Below, one piece after another: positions 27,364-37,866 of a stretch of DNA of 64,000 bases; the first letter of the stretch is position 1; the number at the start of each line of letters is the position of its first letter. This DNA is from Mycolicibacterium mucogenicum DSM 44124 (GTDB lineage Bacteria; Actinomycetota; Actinomycetes; Mycobacteriales; Mycobacteriaceae). Below the pieces are notes generated by a model, which saw only the letters and a list, made by a program, of their open reading frames with translations, was not told the origin of the DNA and searched no databases. Made by a program: the position numbers and the translations under genes. Where the stretch lies: contig NZ_CP062008.1 of assembly GCF_005670685.2 (NCBI RefSeq), forward strand, positions 3,472,001-3,536,000, read 5' to 3'.

Positions 27364-28782
27364 TTAGTGATCTTCCTCCCCGATCCGGTGCACGTGGATC
27401 AGGTTGGTCGAGCCTACTGTGCCCGGAGGCGCACCCGCGACGATGACCACCAGGTCACCGCGCTTGTAGCGGTCCAGCTCCAGTAGCGCCTTGTCGACCT
27501 CCTGGATCATGCCGTCGGTGCTTTCCATCTTCGGGACGATGAACGTCTCGGTCCCCCAGGTCAGTGCCAGCTGGCTGCGCACCTCGGGCAGGTCGGTGAA
27601 GGCCAGCAGCGGCAGCGGCGTGTGCAGGCGGGACAGCCGGCGCACGGTGTCGCCCGACTGGGTGAAGGCGACCAGCGCCTTGGCGTCCAGCCGCTCGCCG
27701 ATGTCGCGGGCCGCGTAGGAGATGACGCCACGTTTGGTGCGCGGCACGTGGGTCAACGGCGGCGCGTCCGTAGAGTTCGCCTCGACAGCTTTCACGATGC
27801 GCGCCATGGTCCGCACGGCCTCCAGCGCGTGCTTGCCGACCGAGGTCTCACCGGAGAGCATGACGGCGTCGGCACCGTCGAGAATCGCGTTCGCGACGTC
27901 CGAGGCCTCGGCCCTGGTGGGCCGGGAGTTCTCGATCATCGACTCCAGCATCTGGGTCGCCACGATGACGGGTTTGGCGTTCTCCCTGGCCATCTGGATG
28001 GCGCGCTTCTGCACCAGCGGCACTTCCTCGAGCGGCAGCTCGACGCCCAGGTCACCACGGGCGACCATGATCGCGTCGAAGGCCAGCACGATGGCCTCGA
28101 GGTTGTCGACGGCTTCTGGCTTCTCCAGCTTGGCGATCACCGGCACCCGGCGCCCCACCGCGTCCATCACCTCATGCACGAGTTCGATGTCGGCCGGCGA
28201 CCGGACGAACGACAGCGCGATCAGGTCGACGCCGAGCTTCAAGGCGAACTTCAGGTCTTCGATGTCCTTCTCGGACAACGCCGGAACGGACACGTTCATC
28301 CCGGGCAGCGACAGGCCCTTGTTGTTGCTGACCGGCCCGCCCTCGGTAACGGTGCAGACGACGTCGTTGCCGTCGATCTTGTCGACCACCAGGCCGACCT
28401 TGCCGTCGTCGACGAGCAGGCGGTCACCGGCGCGGGCGTCCTCGGCCAGCTGCTTGTAGGTGGTCGACACGCGATCGTGGCTGCCTTCGCAGTCGTCGAC
28501 GGTGATCCGCACCGTTTCGCCGGTGTGCCACTCGGTGGGGCCGTCGGCGAAGCGACCGAGCCGAATCTTGGGGCCCTGCAGGTCGGCGAGAATGCCGACC
28601 GCGCGGCCGGCGGTGTCGGACGCCGCTCGCACGCGCTTGTACGCCGTCTCATGATCGGCGTGGGCACCATGGCTGAAATTCAGCCGCGCCACATCCATCC
28701 CAGCTTCCACCAGCGCCAGTACGGTCGCGTCGGTAGACGTAGCCGGGCCCAGGGTACAGACGATTTTTCCGCGCCTATTCAC
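27364..28782 (-). CDS. pyk: Pyruvate kinase
   Basis: 472 residues. Signature motifs: RGKIVCTLGPAT at the start, active-site VIAKLEKPEAVDNL with the catalytic Lys, MVARGDLGVELP, and VATQMLESMIENSRPTRAEA. It converts phosphoenolpyruvate and ADP to pyruvate and ATP. A C-terminal allosteric domain is present, including GDLVVIVAGAPPG. Confidence 0.97.
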   Translation of the reverse strand: MNRRGKIVCTLGPATSTDATVLALVEAGMDVARLNFSHGAHADHETAYKRVRAASDTAGRAVGILADLQGPKIRLGRFADGPTEWHTGETVRITVDDCEGSHDRVSTTYKQLAEDARAGDRLLVDDGKVGLVVDKIDGNDVVCTVTEGGPVSNNKGLSLPGMNVSVPALSEKDIEDLKFALKLGVDLIALSFVRSPADIELVHEVMDAVGRRVPVIAKLEKPEAVDNLEAIVLAFDAIMVARGDLGVELPLEEVPLVQKRAIQMARENAKPVIVATQMLESMIENSRPTRAEASDVANAILDGADAVMLSGETSVGKHALEAVRTMARIVKAVEANSTDAPPLTHVPRTKRGVISYAARDIGERLDAKALVAFTQSGDTVRRLSRLHTPLPLLAFTDLPEVRSQLALTWGTETFIVPKMESTDGMIQEVDKALLELDRYKRGDLVVIVAGAPPGTVGSTNLIHVHRIGEEDH

Positions 28783-28893
28783 GGTGCATGAGCATAGTGG
28801 ATCGATTCAGATAACGGCCCGTCGGGAGCGTCGTCGGCGCCTCGAACATCAGCCGAACAGCGAGTTGCTGGGTGGTGTCCGCAGCTCAGCGCG

Positions 28894-29292
28894 CTACGGC
28901 TGGGTGAACGTCGGCACCAGAGGGAAGCCCGGCAGATTGCGGATCACCGTCCACACCAGCATCACCACCAGAGCCGTCACCAGCGGCGGCGCCACCGACA
29001 GGCGGCGTCGCCAGCACACCACGAGCCAGACGGTCAGCAGCGGCAGTCCCACGAGCGCGAAGACGTTGTCGACGACGGCAGCCGCGAAGTCACCGTGCAG
29101 CACGTCGTGCGTCATGCGCAGCCCGCCGCACAGCGGACAGTTCCACCCGGTGAGGGCCTTGAACGGGCATGGCGGAAACCCGAATCCCGGGCGGTGCGGG
29201 TCGGTGACGCCGATGTACGTCAGGGCGGCGGCCGCCGCGGCCCCGGTGCCGACCGCTCCCGCCACGCGCGCGGCCCTGCCTGCTGACGTCAT
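28894..29292 (-). CDS. DUF2752 membrane protein (Rv1616-like)
   Basis: 132 residues, the length I recall for Rv1616. The DUF2752 motif CPFKALTGWNCPLCGGLR lies after a first membrane helix, and two further helices follow. The clustered Cys residues could bind metal or act in thiol chemistry. Function unknown. The start at 29292 (MTSAGR) is the only one that avoids the preceding hairpin. Confidence 0.85.
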   Translation of the reverse strand: MTSAGRAARVAGAVGTGAAAAAALTYIGVTDPHRPGFGFPPCPFKALTGWNCPLCGGLRMTHDVLHGDFAAAVVDNVFALVGLPLLTVWLVVCWRRRLSVAPPLVTALVVMLVWTVIRNLPGFPLVPTFTQP

Positions 29293-29368
29293 CAGTCCAT
29301 GATGCCCGGTGGGGGCTCGCTCGCCGCGGACTGAACAGGGAATTGGTACGTGCGATGTGCAAATGCGA

Positions 29369-29395
29369 ACGTCGGTGACCCCTCGACACCGACGT
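29369..29395. terminator. Hairpin between the TetR and DUF2752 genes
   Basis: ACGTCGGTG and its exact complement around a 9-nt loop, no U-tract. Just beyond, ACAATA-n6-TATTGT (29413-29430) forms a second, AT-rich inverted repeat suited to a promoter or operator for the DUF2752 gene. Confidence 0.5.
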
Positions 29396-29459
29396 CCGCC
29401 GCGCGAACCCAGCGACAATATTGCCGTATTGTAACGGTTCGGGCAAACGTAGGCGAGGG

Positions 29460-30080
29460 TTATTGGCGCAACTGGCCGTGCCGGATCAGCTCGTTGACGG
29501 ACTCTTCCCACCTGGCCAGCTCGGGATCAGATGTGAACGACGCCTGCAGGTGCCGGTCGAGATGTCGGCGCAAGATGATCGAGCCCAGCGTCAGGACCAA
29601 CGGATTCAGCCCGGCCCAGACCACGTCGAGCCCCTCGGCCGCGTCCCCGCTGTCGACCATGCGCTGCCACCGGTCGATGCCGATCCGCGCCATCGCGTCG
29701 AATATCGCTATGCCACTTGGTGTTTCAGAAGCCACCGCCCGGCCCAGATAGTCCATGACCACCAGATGGTCGGTGAGCAGGCCGTGCACCGCCCTGCCGA
29801 TAGCGGCAACCGAATCCGGCCCGGGGCTTTCCAGCGCGGCGAACATGGTCGAGCTGATGAGTTTCATCGCCACGTCGTCGACGGCCTTGATCAAACCGTC
29901 CTTGGTGCCGAAATGGTGCTGCACCAACCCCACTGACACGCCCGCGGTGTCGGCCACCATCTGCAACGTCGCATCGGACGTGCCCCGCTGCGCAAACACC
30001 GTCAGCGCCGCATTGAGGATGCGGTCCTGCCGAGACTGCTGCAACTGCGCTCCGTCGGCTATGTCATCCACAGGAGACAT
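29460..30080 (-). CDS. TetR-family transcriptional regulator
   Basis: 206 residues. Helix-turn-helix at about residues 37-58 (TLQMVADTAGVSVGLVQHHF), preceded by RQDRILNAALTVFAQRGTSDA. The helical C-terminal half carries ligand binding. No adjacent divergent enzyme gene reveals its target. The ATG at 30080 is chosen as the first leaving a normal N-terminus; the frame stays open far upstream but with non-protein-like composition. Confidence 0.85.
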   Translation of the reverse strand: MSPVDDIADGAQLQQSRQDRILNAALTVFAQRGTSDATLQMVADTAGVSVGLVQHHFGTKDGLIKAVDDVAMKLISSTMFAALESPGPDSVAAIGRAVHGLLTDHLVVMDYLGRAVASETPSGIAIFDAMARIGIDRWQRMVDSGDAAEGLDVVWAGLNPLVLTLGSIILRRHLDRHLQASFTSDPELARWEESVNELIRHGQLRQ

Positions 30081-30403
30081 CCAACCACCGCACAACCGAT
30101 AACGACCGGCGACTGCGGAACATACCGTTCGCATGAATGTGCAGCTTGTGCGCACTTTTGCCCCGGGGTGGATGTGAGGTCGCGGTGGCCCTGCGCCTAC
30201 GGTGTGGGTTTTACGCCGTGAGTTCAGGCTCAACAGCGAGGGGCCCGCCCGGCCGCGTTGACTCTGCGCCCACGGCGTTCGCCACTCGCACTTCTGCGCC
30301 CTCAGTTCAGGCTCAACGGCAAGGGTCGCCGAGCGTGCGCACAGTGCGTCCTCGGTGCAAGATCCGCGATCTGGCCGCACATTCGCGGCCCTGCAGGCTT
30401 GGC
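30081..30403. other. Intergenic region with a short direct repeat
   Basis: 323 bp between the TetR start and the lgt stop. AGTTCAGGCTCAAC occurs at 30221-30234 and 30304-30317, each followed by a similar (A/G)GC(G/A)AGGG. I see no gene, clear terminator or promoter beyond that required for the TetR gene. Confidence 0.6.
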
Positions 30404-32242
30404 TCAGCCCTGACGGCGCCACCAACGACGGCGCGGGGCGGGCGGCTCCCACACGGGAACCCCAACGGGCTCAACCTTTTCGGTGACTGCGGCCTTCGGC
30501 GCAGCTTCTTCAGCCGGCTCAGAGTCGGCGTCGGCTTCATCGGCAGTTTCGTCGGTGCTGTCGTCGGCGTCTTCGGCTTCGTCAGCGTCTTCGGCCTCGG
30601 AATCCGTTGCTTCCTCGGACTCCTCCGCTGCGTCCTCGGCATCAGCACTGTCGTCGCCGTCGACGACATCAGTCTCCGCGGCGGCTTCGTCAGCGTCTTC
30701 AGCTTCGGAATCCGTTACTTCCTCGGACTCCTCGACGGCTTCAGCTTCCGCGGCATCCTCGGCATCAGCACTGTCGTCGCCGTCGACGACCTCCGTCTCC
30801 GCGCTGGCCTCGTCAGCCACCTCGTCGGATTCCGTTGTCCCCTCGGACTCCTCGGCTACCTCGACAGCTTCGGCTTCTTCGGCGTCATCAGCATTGACGT
30901 CGGACTCATCGGCCTCGACCTCCGCACCCTCGGAATCCGTTGCTTCCTCGGACTCCTCGGCCACCCCGACAGCTTCAGCTTCCGCGGCATCCCCAACATC
31001 AGCGCTGTCGTCGCCTTCGGCGATCTCCGCCTCAACGTCTTCGGCGTCAGCAGCCTCGGCTTCCGCCTCCGCGGTCTCGGGCTCTTCGGCATCCAGTTCT
31101 TCGGCCTCGGAGTCGGACTCGTCTGCTGCCTCGACTGCCTCGGAATCGACTGACTCGTCGGCGGATTCGTCGACGGATTCCTCGACCGCGCCCTCGGCGT
31201 CGCCGGCCTGCTCGGCGAGCGCCACGGTTTCGTCGGATTGGGTCTCGACCGCGTCGGCCTCGTCGGCGACGTCGGCATCGCCGTCCGACGCGGCACCGGC
31301 GCCGGCCGCGACAGCCACGGGCACGGCCAACAGGGCGCCCTCAGCGTCGGTCTCTTCGTCGGCTTCTTCGGCCTGCCGGCCACCGAGCGTCGACGGATCC
31401 TCACGGCCCCGCGGCGCCACCATCATGTAGACGACGGCACCGATGAACACGAACGTCGAGGTGAAGGAGTTGACGCGGATACCAGCGATCAGCGTCGCGG
31501 TGTCGCTGCGCATCAGCTCGACGCCGAAGCGGCCGACGCAGTAGGCGGCGACGTACAGCGCGAACAGCCGGCCGTGACCCAGCTTGAAGCGGCGGTCGGC
31601 CCACAGGAGGATGAAGAAAACCAGGAGGTTCCACAGCAATTCGTAGAGGAACGTCGGGTGTACGACCTCATAGACCTGCCCGGTCGAGACGCCGTTGAGC
31701 AGATGCGGGTTCACGACGCCGGAACCGTCGCTGCGCTGGAAGATCTGCAGGCCCCAGGGCAGGTCGGTCGGCCGGCCGTACAGCTCCTGGTTGAAGTAGT
31801 TGCCGAGGCGGCCGATGGCCTGGGCCAGGATGATGCCGGGTGCGATGGCGTCACCGAACGCAGGCAGCGGAATTCCATGCCGGCGGCAGCCGATCCATGC
31901 GCCGACGCCACCCAGCGCGACCGCACCCCAGATACCCAGGCCGCCGTCCCAGATCCGGACAGCACCGGCGAAGCCCGCGCCGCCCTCGGCGAAGTAGGTG
32001 CGCCAGTCGGTCATCAGGTGGTACAGGCGACCACCGACGAGGCCGAACGGCACCGCCCACAGCGCGATGTCGTAGATGACGCCCGGTTCACCACCGCGCG
32101 CGACCCATCGGCGATCGCCGATGATCAGCGCGGCGATGATGCCGGTGATGATGCAGAGCGCGTAGGCCCGGATCGGTACTGGCCCCAAGTGCCAGACGCC
32201 CTGGGCCGGACTCGGGATGTATGCCAGCAACGATGTGGTCAC
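30404..32242 (-). CDS. lgt: Prolipoprotein diacylglyceryl transferase with long acidic repeat tail
   Basis: 612 residues. Residues 1-285 are the Lgt membrane enzyme: VGGRLYHL, the signature GRLGNYFNQELYG (with the essential Arg-Gly-Asn), and a late HPTFLYELLWN. Lgt transfers diacylglycerol from phosphatidylglycerol to the lipobox Cys. From about 290 to 585 there is an Ala/Glu/Asp/Ser tail with a roughly 40-residue repeat (VVDGDDSADAEDAAEAEAV, then EESEE-TDSEAEDADEA), ending in Pro- and Trp-rich PVWEPPAPRRRWWRRQG. Mycobacterial Lgt proteins often carry a C-terminal extension, but this one is larger than the 468-residue M. tuberculosis protein as I recall it. It starts at ATGA overlap with trpA. 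Confidence 0.95.
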   Translation of the reverse strand: MTTSLLAYIPSPAQGVWHLGPVPIRAYALCIITGIIAALIIGDRRWVARGGEPGVIYDIALWAVPFGLVGGRLYHLMTDWRTYFAEGGAGFAGAVRIWDGGLGIWGAVALGGVGAWIGCRRHGIPLPAFGDAIAPGIILAQAIGRLGNYFNQELYGRPTDLPWGLQIFQRSDGSGVVNPHLLNGVSTGQVYEVVHPTFLYELLWNLLVFFILLWADRRFKLGHGRLFALYVAAYCVGRFGVELMRSDTATLIAGIRVNSFTSTFVFIGAVVYMMVAPRGREDPSTLGGRQAEEADEETDAEGALLAVPVAVAAGAGAASDGDADVADEADAVETQSDETVALAEQAGDAEGAVEESVDESADESVDSEAVEAADESDSEAEELDAEEPETAEAEAEAADAEDVEAEIAEGDDSADVGDAAEAEAVGVAEESEEATDSEGAEVEADESDVNADDAEEAEAVEVAEESEGTTESDEVADEASAETEVVDGDDSADAEDAAEAEAVEESEEVTDSEAEDADEAAAETDVVDGDDSADAEDAAEESEEATDSEAEDADEAEDADDSTDETADEADADSEPAEEAAPKAAVTEKVEPVGVPVWEPPAPRRRWWRRQG

Positions 32243-33026
32243 GCGGAAACTTTCTGTCGTACTCCGTGGGCCAGTTCTTCGGACAAAGCGCGTACCGCGG
32301 GGATGCCGCCGTCACCCAGCGCCGACACGAGTGCCGAGCCGACGATGACGCCGTCGGCGTAGGCGGCGATCTCGGCCGCCTGTTCGCGCGATCGCACACC
32401 GAGGCCGACACCCACCGGGATGTCCGACACTGCACGCACCCGCGACACCAGTTCCGGCGCCATGTTCGACACGGCGTCGCGCGCACCGGTCACGCCCATG
32501 GTCGACGCGGCGTAGACGAACCCGCGCGAGGCCTGCACTGTGGCGGCCAGCCGCTCCGGGGTCGACGACGGCGCCACCAGGAAGATGCGGTCCAGGTTGT
32601 GGGCGTCGGAGACGCCGAACCATTCGTCGGCCTCGTCGGGGATGAGGTCGGGCGTGATGAGCCCGAGCCCGCCCGCCGACGCCAGGTCACGCGCGAAAGC
32701 GTCGACGCCCCAGCGCAACACCGGATTCCAGTAGGTCATGACGACGGCGTGCCCGCCGGCGTTGCTGATGGCCTCGACGGCCTTCAACGCGTCACGGACC
32801 CGAACCCCGTTCTGCAGCGCGGTGTTGGTGGCGGCGGCGATGACCGGCCCGTCCATGCCCGGATCGGAGTACGCGACGCCGACTTCGATGATGTCGCAAC
32901 CGGATTCGGTCATCGCGACCATCGCGTCGATGGACGTCTGCACGTCCGGGTAACCAGTCGGCAGGTACCCGATCAGCGCCGAACGCCCTTCGGCCCGGCA
33001 CGATTCGAACAATCCAGCCAGTCGGC

Positions 33027-33030
<4 letters not shown>
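32239..33030 (-). CDS. trpA: Tryptophan synthase alpha subunit
   Basis: 263-residue TIM barrel. Catalytic Glu and Asp lie in [18 protein letters not shown]; the phosphate-binding Gly-rich end ([13 protein letters not shown]) is present. It cleaves indole-3-glycerol phosphate to indole, which is channelled to TrpB. ATGA overlaps on both sides (trpB before, lgt after). Confidence 0.97.
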
Positions 33031-34298
<1,268 letters not shown>

Positions 34299-34336
34299 GA
34301 GAACTCGGGCTGCTTCTTCGCGCAGGAGCCCGCAAT
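34299..34336 (-). repeat. trpC-trpB spacer sharing the core of the his intercistronic repeat
   Basis: Read on the minus strand the spacer contains TGCGCGAAGAAGCAG, close to the core TGCGCGAAGAACAG of the two his spacers. It can also fold by CGGGCT/AGCCCG. The resemblance is partial and could be convergent. Confidence 0.4.
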
Positions 34337-35155
34337 TCAGCGGGCTGGTTTCGGGCAGGACGGGTGCGTGCCGGCCGTCACCAGGTCGGCGACGGCGCTG
34401 CGGGGGTCGCCACTGGTCACCAGGCCTTCACCGACCAGGACGGCGTCGGCGCCGGCACCGGCGTAGGCCAGCAGGTCGGCGGTGCCACGCACTCCCGACT
34501 CGGCGATCCGGATGATGTTGCTCGGCAGACCGGGTGCGATGCGGCCGAAGCAGTCGCGGTCGACCTCAAGGGTCTTGAGGTCGCGGGCGTTGACGCCGAT
34601 GACCTTGGCGCCGGCCTGGATGGCGCGGTCCGCTTCTTCCTCGGTGTGCACCTCGACCAGCGGGGTCATCCCGAGCGACTCGGTCCGGTCGATCATCGAG
34701 GTCAGCACCGACTGCTCCAGCGCCGCGACGATCAGCAGCAGCATGTCGGCGCCGTGGGCCCGGGCCTCGTGAATCTGGTACGGCGTGACGATGAAGTCCT
34801 TGCGTAGCACCGGGATCGACACCGCGGCACGCACGGCGTCCAGGTCGGCCAGCGAACCGTTGAAGCGACGCTCCTCGGTCAGCACGCTGATCACGCGGGC
34901 ACCGCCGGACTCGTAGGCCTTGGCCAGCTTGGCGGGATCGTCGATCTGCGCCAACGCCCCCTTGCTGGGGCTCGCCCGCTTCACTTCGGCGATGACGCCG
35001 ATGCCCGGCTCCCGCAGCGCGGCGAGAGCGTCCTTGGCCGTCGGCGCCTTCTTGGCTCGCTCCTTGACCTCGGTCAGACTCAGCGCGGCTTCGCGGGTGG
35101 CAACATCAGCGCGAACTCCCTCGATGATGGAGTCGAGCACGGTCCCCGAAGTCAT
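34337..35155 (-). CDS. trpC: Indole-3-glycerol phosphate synthase
   Basis: 272 residues, the usual actinobacterial length. Catalytic Lys residues lie in [15 protein letters not shown] and [13 protein letters not shown], and Glu in RIAESGV. It closes the indole ring of tryptophan. The start at 35155 (MTSGTV) fits the family; further upstream the frame is not protein-like. Its substrate needs a phosphoribosylanthranilate isomerase; no trpF is seen, so PriA encoded at 55328 probably supplies it. Confidence 0.96.
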   Translation of the reverse strand: MTSGTVLDSIIEGVRADVATREAALSLTEVKERAKKAPTAKDALAALREPGIGVIAEVKRASPSKGALAQIDDPAKLAKAYESGGARVISVLTEERRFNGSLADLDAVRAAVSIPVLRKDFIVTPYQIHEARAHGADMLLLIVAALEQSVLTSMIDRTESLGMTPLVEVHTEEEADRAIQAGAKVIGVNARDLKTLEVDRDCFGRIAPGLPSNIIRIAESGVRGTADLLAYAGAGADAVLVGEGLVTSGDPRSAVADLVTAGTHPSCPKPAR

Positions 35156-35249
35156 AACGCGTCGTCGTCCTTCCGTGCCGGTTCGGCAAGCCAGATGATC
35201 ATCTCGAAGGGTAGTCGCCAGGGCGGCGCAGACTGCCACCGGGCCACGC

Positions 35250-35876
35250 TCATTTCCCGCCGCCGTCGTTCTGGGAGGGATCAGGTCCCTCGTTCCGGGT
35301 CGGATCATGGCCTTCGTCCAAGGCGTCCCAGATCATCCTTTCGGACATGCCGTCGGCGGCTTCTTCCTGTGCCGCCGCACGGCGCGCGGCCGGCGCGGCA
35401 TATTTCGACGTGGCCGGCGCCGCCGCACTCTGACCGGCCGAACGCATCAACAAAACGGCTCCGACCAGCGTCAACACGGCGGCGGCCAGCGTCACCCCGG
35501 CACCCCAGTAGTGCCGCTGCGTGCCCACGAGGAACATGACCGCGATCTGTGCCATGTCGGCGGCGCGCACCGAGACGTCGGTGACCACCCACAGGCTGAT
35601 GGCCAGATATCCCATCCCGGCGCTCGCGACGGCGACCAGCAGCGCCAGCAGCCGCAGCGCCCAGCCCCGCACGGCGAGCGCCGCCACCGCGGCAGCGCCG
35701 GCCAGCAGCGCCAGCGGGATGAGGGCCGTGGACCAGGCCGCGCCGGACAGCGTCGTCGTCTTCGGCTGGCCCAGCCCGTCGAACGACGACACGTCGACCC
35801 AGGGCAGCCGGGAAGCGCCCCACAGCATCAGCGCGGCTACGAGCAGCAGCACCTGAGCGGTGCGGGTGGTCCTCAC
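35250..35876 (-). CDS. Trp-operon-associated membrane protein (TIGR02234 type)
   Basis: 208 residues with four hydrophobic segments ([73 protein letters not shown]) and a hydrophilic tail rich in Asp, Glu and Asn. This family occurs almost only between trpE and trpC in actinobacteria; function unknown, perhaps tryptophan or anthranilate handling at the membrane. The ATG overlaps the trpE stop. Confidence 0.9.
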   Translation of the reverse strand: MRTTRTAQVLLLVAALMLWGASRLPWVDVSSFDGLGQPKTTTLSGAAWSTALIPLALLAGAAAVAALAVRGWALRLLALLVAVASAGMGYLAISLWVVTDVSVRAADMAQIAVMFLVGTQRHYWGAGVTLAAAVLTLVGAVLLMRSAGQSAAAPATSKYAAPAARRAAAQEEAADGMSERMIWDALDEGHDPTRNEGPDPSQNDGGGK

Positions 35877-37378
35877 GGCTCGCTCAGCGTCTCGGCGGCC
35901 GCGATCGCCGCCAGGACGGCCTTGGCCTTGTTGGACGACTCGTTGTACTCGTACGGCCCGTTGGAGTCCGCGACGACGCCGCCACCGGCCTGCACGTAAG
36001 CGGTGCCGCCGCGCATCAGCGCGGTGCGGATCGCGATGGCGAAGTCGGCGTTGCCGGCGAAGTCGAGGTACCCGAGCACACCGCCGTACAGGCCGCGGCG
36101 GGTCAGTTCGACCTCTTCGATGAGTTCCATGGCCCGGACCTTCGGCGCCCCCGACAGCGTCCCGGCCGGGAAACAGGCGGTGACGGCGTCCAACGCGGTC
36201 TTGTCGTCGGCGAGGTGGCCGGTGACGGTGGAGACCAGGTGCATGACGTGGCTGTAGCGCTCGATATGGCTGTAGTCCTCGACGCGGACGGTCCCCGGCC
36301 GGCAGACGCGGCCCAGGTCGTTACGGCCCAGGTCGACGAGCATCAGGTGCTCGGAGCGCTCCTTGTCGTCGGCCAGGAGCTCCTTTTCGAGCAGGATGTC
36401 GTCCTCTTCGGTGGCGCCGCGCCACCGGGTGCCGGCGATCGGGTGCGTCGTCGCCACTCCGTCCTTCACCGTGACGAGCGCCTCCGGGCTGGAGCCGACG
36501 ACCGAGAAGTCAAGGCCGCCTTCGGCATTGGGCACGTTGAGGAGATACATGTACGGGCTTGGGTTGGTCACCCGCAGCACCCGGTACACGTCGATGGGGT
36601 CGGCGGCGGTGTCCAGCTCGAAGCGCTGCGAGGGCACCACCTGGAACGCCTCGCCGGCCTCGATGTCGCCGACGAGCTTCTCGACGATCGCCGTGTACTC
36701 CTCGACCGTGCGCTGCTGGCGCGGCTGCGGCTGTGGGCGGCTGAAGGTCGCGATGCTCGACGGCAGCGGCTCCCCCAGCGCCTTGGTCATGACGTCGAGG
36801 CGGGAGACGGCGTCGTCGTAGGCCCAGTCGACGCGCTCGTCGGTGCCGTTCCAGTTGACCGCGTTGGCGATAAGCGTGATGGTGCCCTCGTGGTGGTCGA
36901 CGGCGGCCATGTCGGTGGCCAGCAGCAGCACCATGTCCGGCAGTTTGAGGTCGTCGACCGCCAACTCCGGCAGCCGTTCCAGCCGGCGCACCATGTCGTA
37001 GGCGAAGTAACCCACCAGCCCGCTCGACAGTGGCGGCAGCCCCGGCACCGGCGCGGTCTGCAGCAGCGCCAGGGTGTCGCGCACCGCCTGCAGCGGGTCG
37101 CCGCCGCTCGGTGCGTCCTGCGGGGTGTTGCCGAGCCAGACGGCTTCGCCGTCACGGACCGTCAGCGCCGACGGGGCGCCCGCACCGATGAACGACCATC
37201 GCGACCACGAGCGCCCGTTCTCGGCCGATTCCAGCAGAAACGTGCCGGGACGGTTGGCGGCCAGCTTGCGGTAGGCCGACAACGGCGTCTCGCTGTCGGC
37301 GAGCACCTTGCGCGTCACCGGCACAACACGGTGCTCGGCGGCCAGCGCCTGGAATTCCTCACGTGAGGTCGTCTTCAC
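35873..37378 (-). CDS. trpE: Anthranilate synthase component I
   Basis: 501 residues from the GTG at 37378, which has GGGAGG 8 bp upstream; an ATG ten codons earlier is the alternative. The tryptophan feedback site (FLLESAE) and chorismate-site motifs ([50 protein letters not shown]) are present. It makes anthranilate with a glutamine amidotransferase encoded elsewhere. First gene of the trp operon; only 32 bp separate it from divergent bcpB, leaving no space for a trp leader peptide. Confidence 0.97.
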   Translation of the reverse strand: MKTTSREEFQALAAEHRVVPVTRKVLADSETPLSAYRKLAANRPGTFLLESAENGRSWSRWSFIGAGAPSALTVRDGEAVWLGNTPQDAPSGGDPLQAVRDTLALLQTAPVPGLPPLSSGLVGYFAYDMVRRLERLPELAVDDLKLPDMVLLLATDMAAVDHHEGTITLIANAVNWNGTDERVDWAYDDAVSRLDVMTKALGEPLPSSIATFSRPQPQPRQQRTVEEYTAIVEKLVGDIEAGEAFQVVPSQRFELDTAADPIDVYRVLRVTNPSPYMYLLNVPNAEGGLDFSVVGSSPEALVTVKDGVATTHPIAGTRWRGATEEDDILLEKELLADDKERSEHLMLVDLGRNDLGRVCRPGTVRVEDYSHIERYSHVMHLVSTVTGHLADDKTALDAVTACFPAGTLSGAPKVRAMELIEEVELTRRGLYGGVLGYLDFAGNADFAIAIRTALMRGGTAYVQAGGGVVADSNGPYEYNESSNKAKAVLAAIAAAETLSEP

Positions 37379-37410
37379 GCGGTCATCCTCCCAGAAGTAG
37401 CGTGGCAACC

Positions 37411-37866
37411 ATGAAACGTGGTGACGTCGTCGCAGAGTTCAATCTCCCCGACCAGACCGGGACGAACCGCAGCCTTTCCGAACTGCTGGCCGACGGGCCG
37501 ATCGTGCTGTTCTTCTACCCCGCGGCGATGACGCCGGGCTGCACCATGGAGGCCTGCCACTTCCGGGACCTGGCTGCCGAGTTCGCCGCCGTCGGTGCGT
37601 CCCGGGTCGGGATCAGCATGGACGCGGTCGAGAAACAGGACAAGTTCGCCGAGAAGCACAGCTTCGACTACCCGCTGCTGTCGGACACCTCCGGCGCGGT
37701 GGCCGAGGCGTTCGGTGTGAAACGTGGCCTGCTCGGCAAGCTGATGCCCGTCAAGCGGACCACGTTCGTCATCGACACCGACCGCAAGGTTCTCGAGGTG
37801 ATCGCCAGCGAGATCTCGATGGACTCTCACGCCGACAAGGCGCTCGAGGTGCTCAGGGCGCGTTAG
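37411..37866 (+). CDS. bcpB: Peroxiredoxin of the BCP/PrxQ type
   Basis: 151 residues with a thioredoxin fold. Peroxidatic Cys in [12 protein letters not shown], and a second Cys five residues later that can resolve it. It reduces hydroperoxides using thioredoxin or a similar donor. The 3' end overlaps convergent leuA by 14 bp. Confidence 0.94.
   Translation: MKRGDVVAEFNLPDQTGTNRSLSELLADGPIVLFFYPAAMTPGCTMEACHFRDLAAEFAAVGASRVGISMDAVEKQDKFAEKHSFDYPLLSDTSGAVAEAFGVKRGLLGKLMPVKRTTFVIDTDRKVLEVIASEISMDSHADKALEVLRAR

Noticed and set aside
30600..31000. Periodic repeats resembling a CRISPR or satellite array
   Set aside because: The repeats are in frame within lgt and encode the acidic tail; there are no constant repeats separated by unique spacers.
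30483..31430. Long plus-strand reading frame encoding almost only Ser and Ala
   Set aside because: It is the antisense shadow of the repetitive Asp/Glu/Ala tail of lgt; it has no start signal and no protein-like composition.
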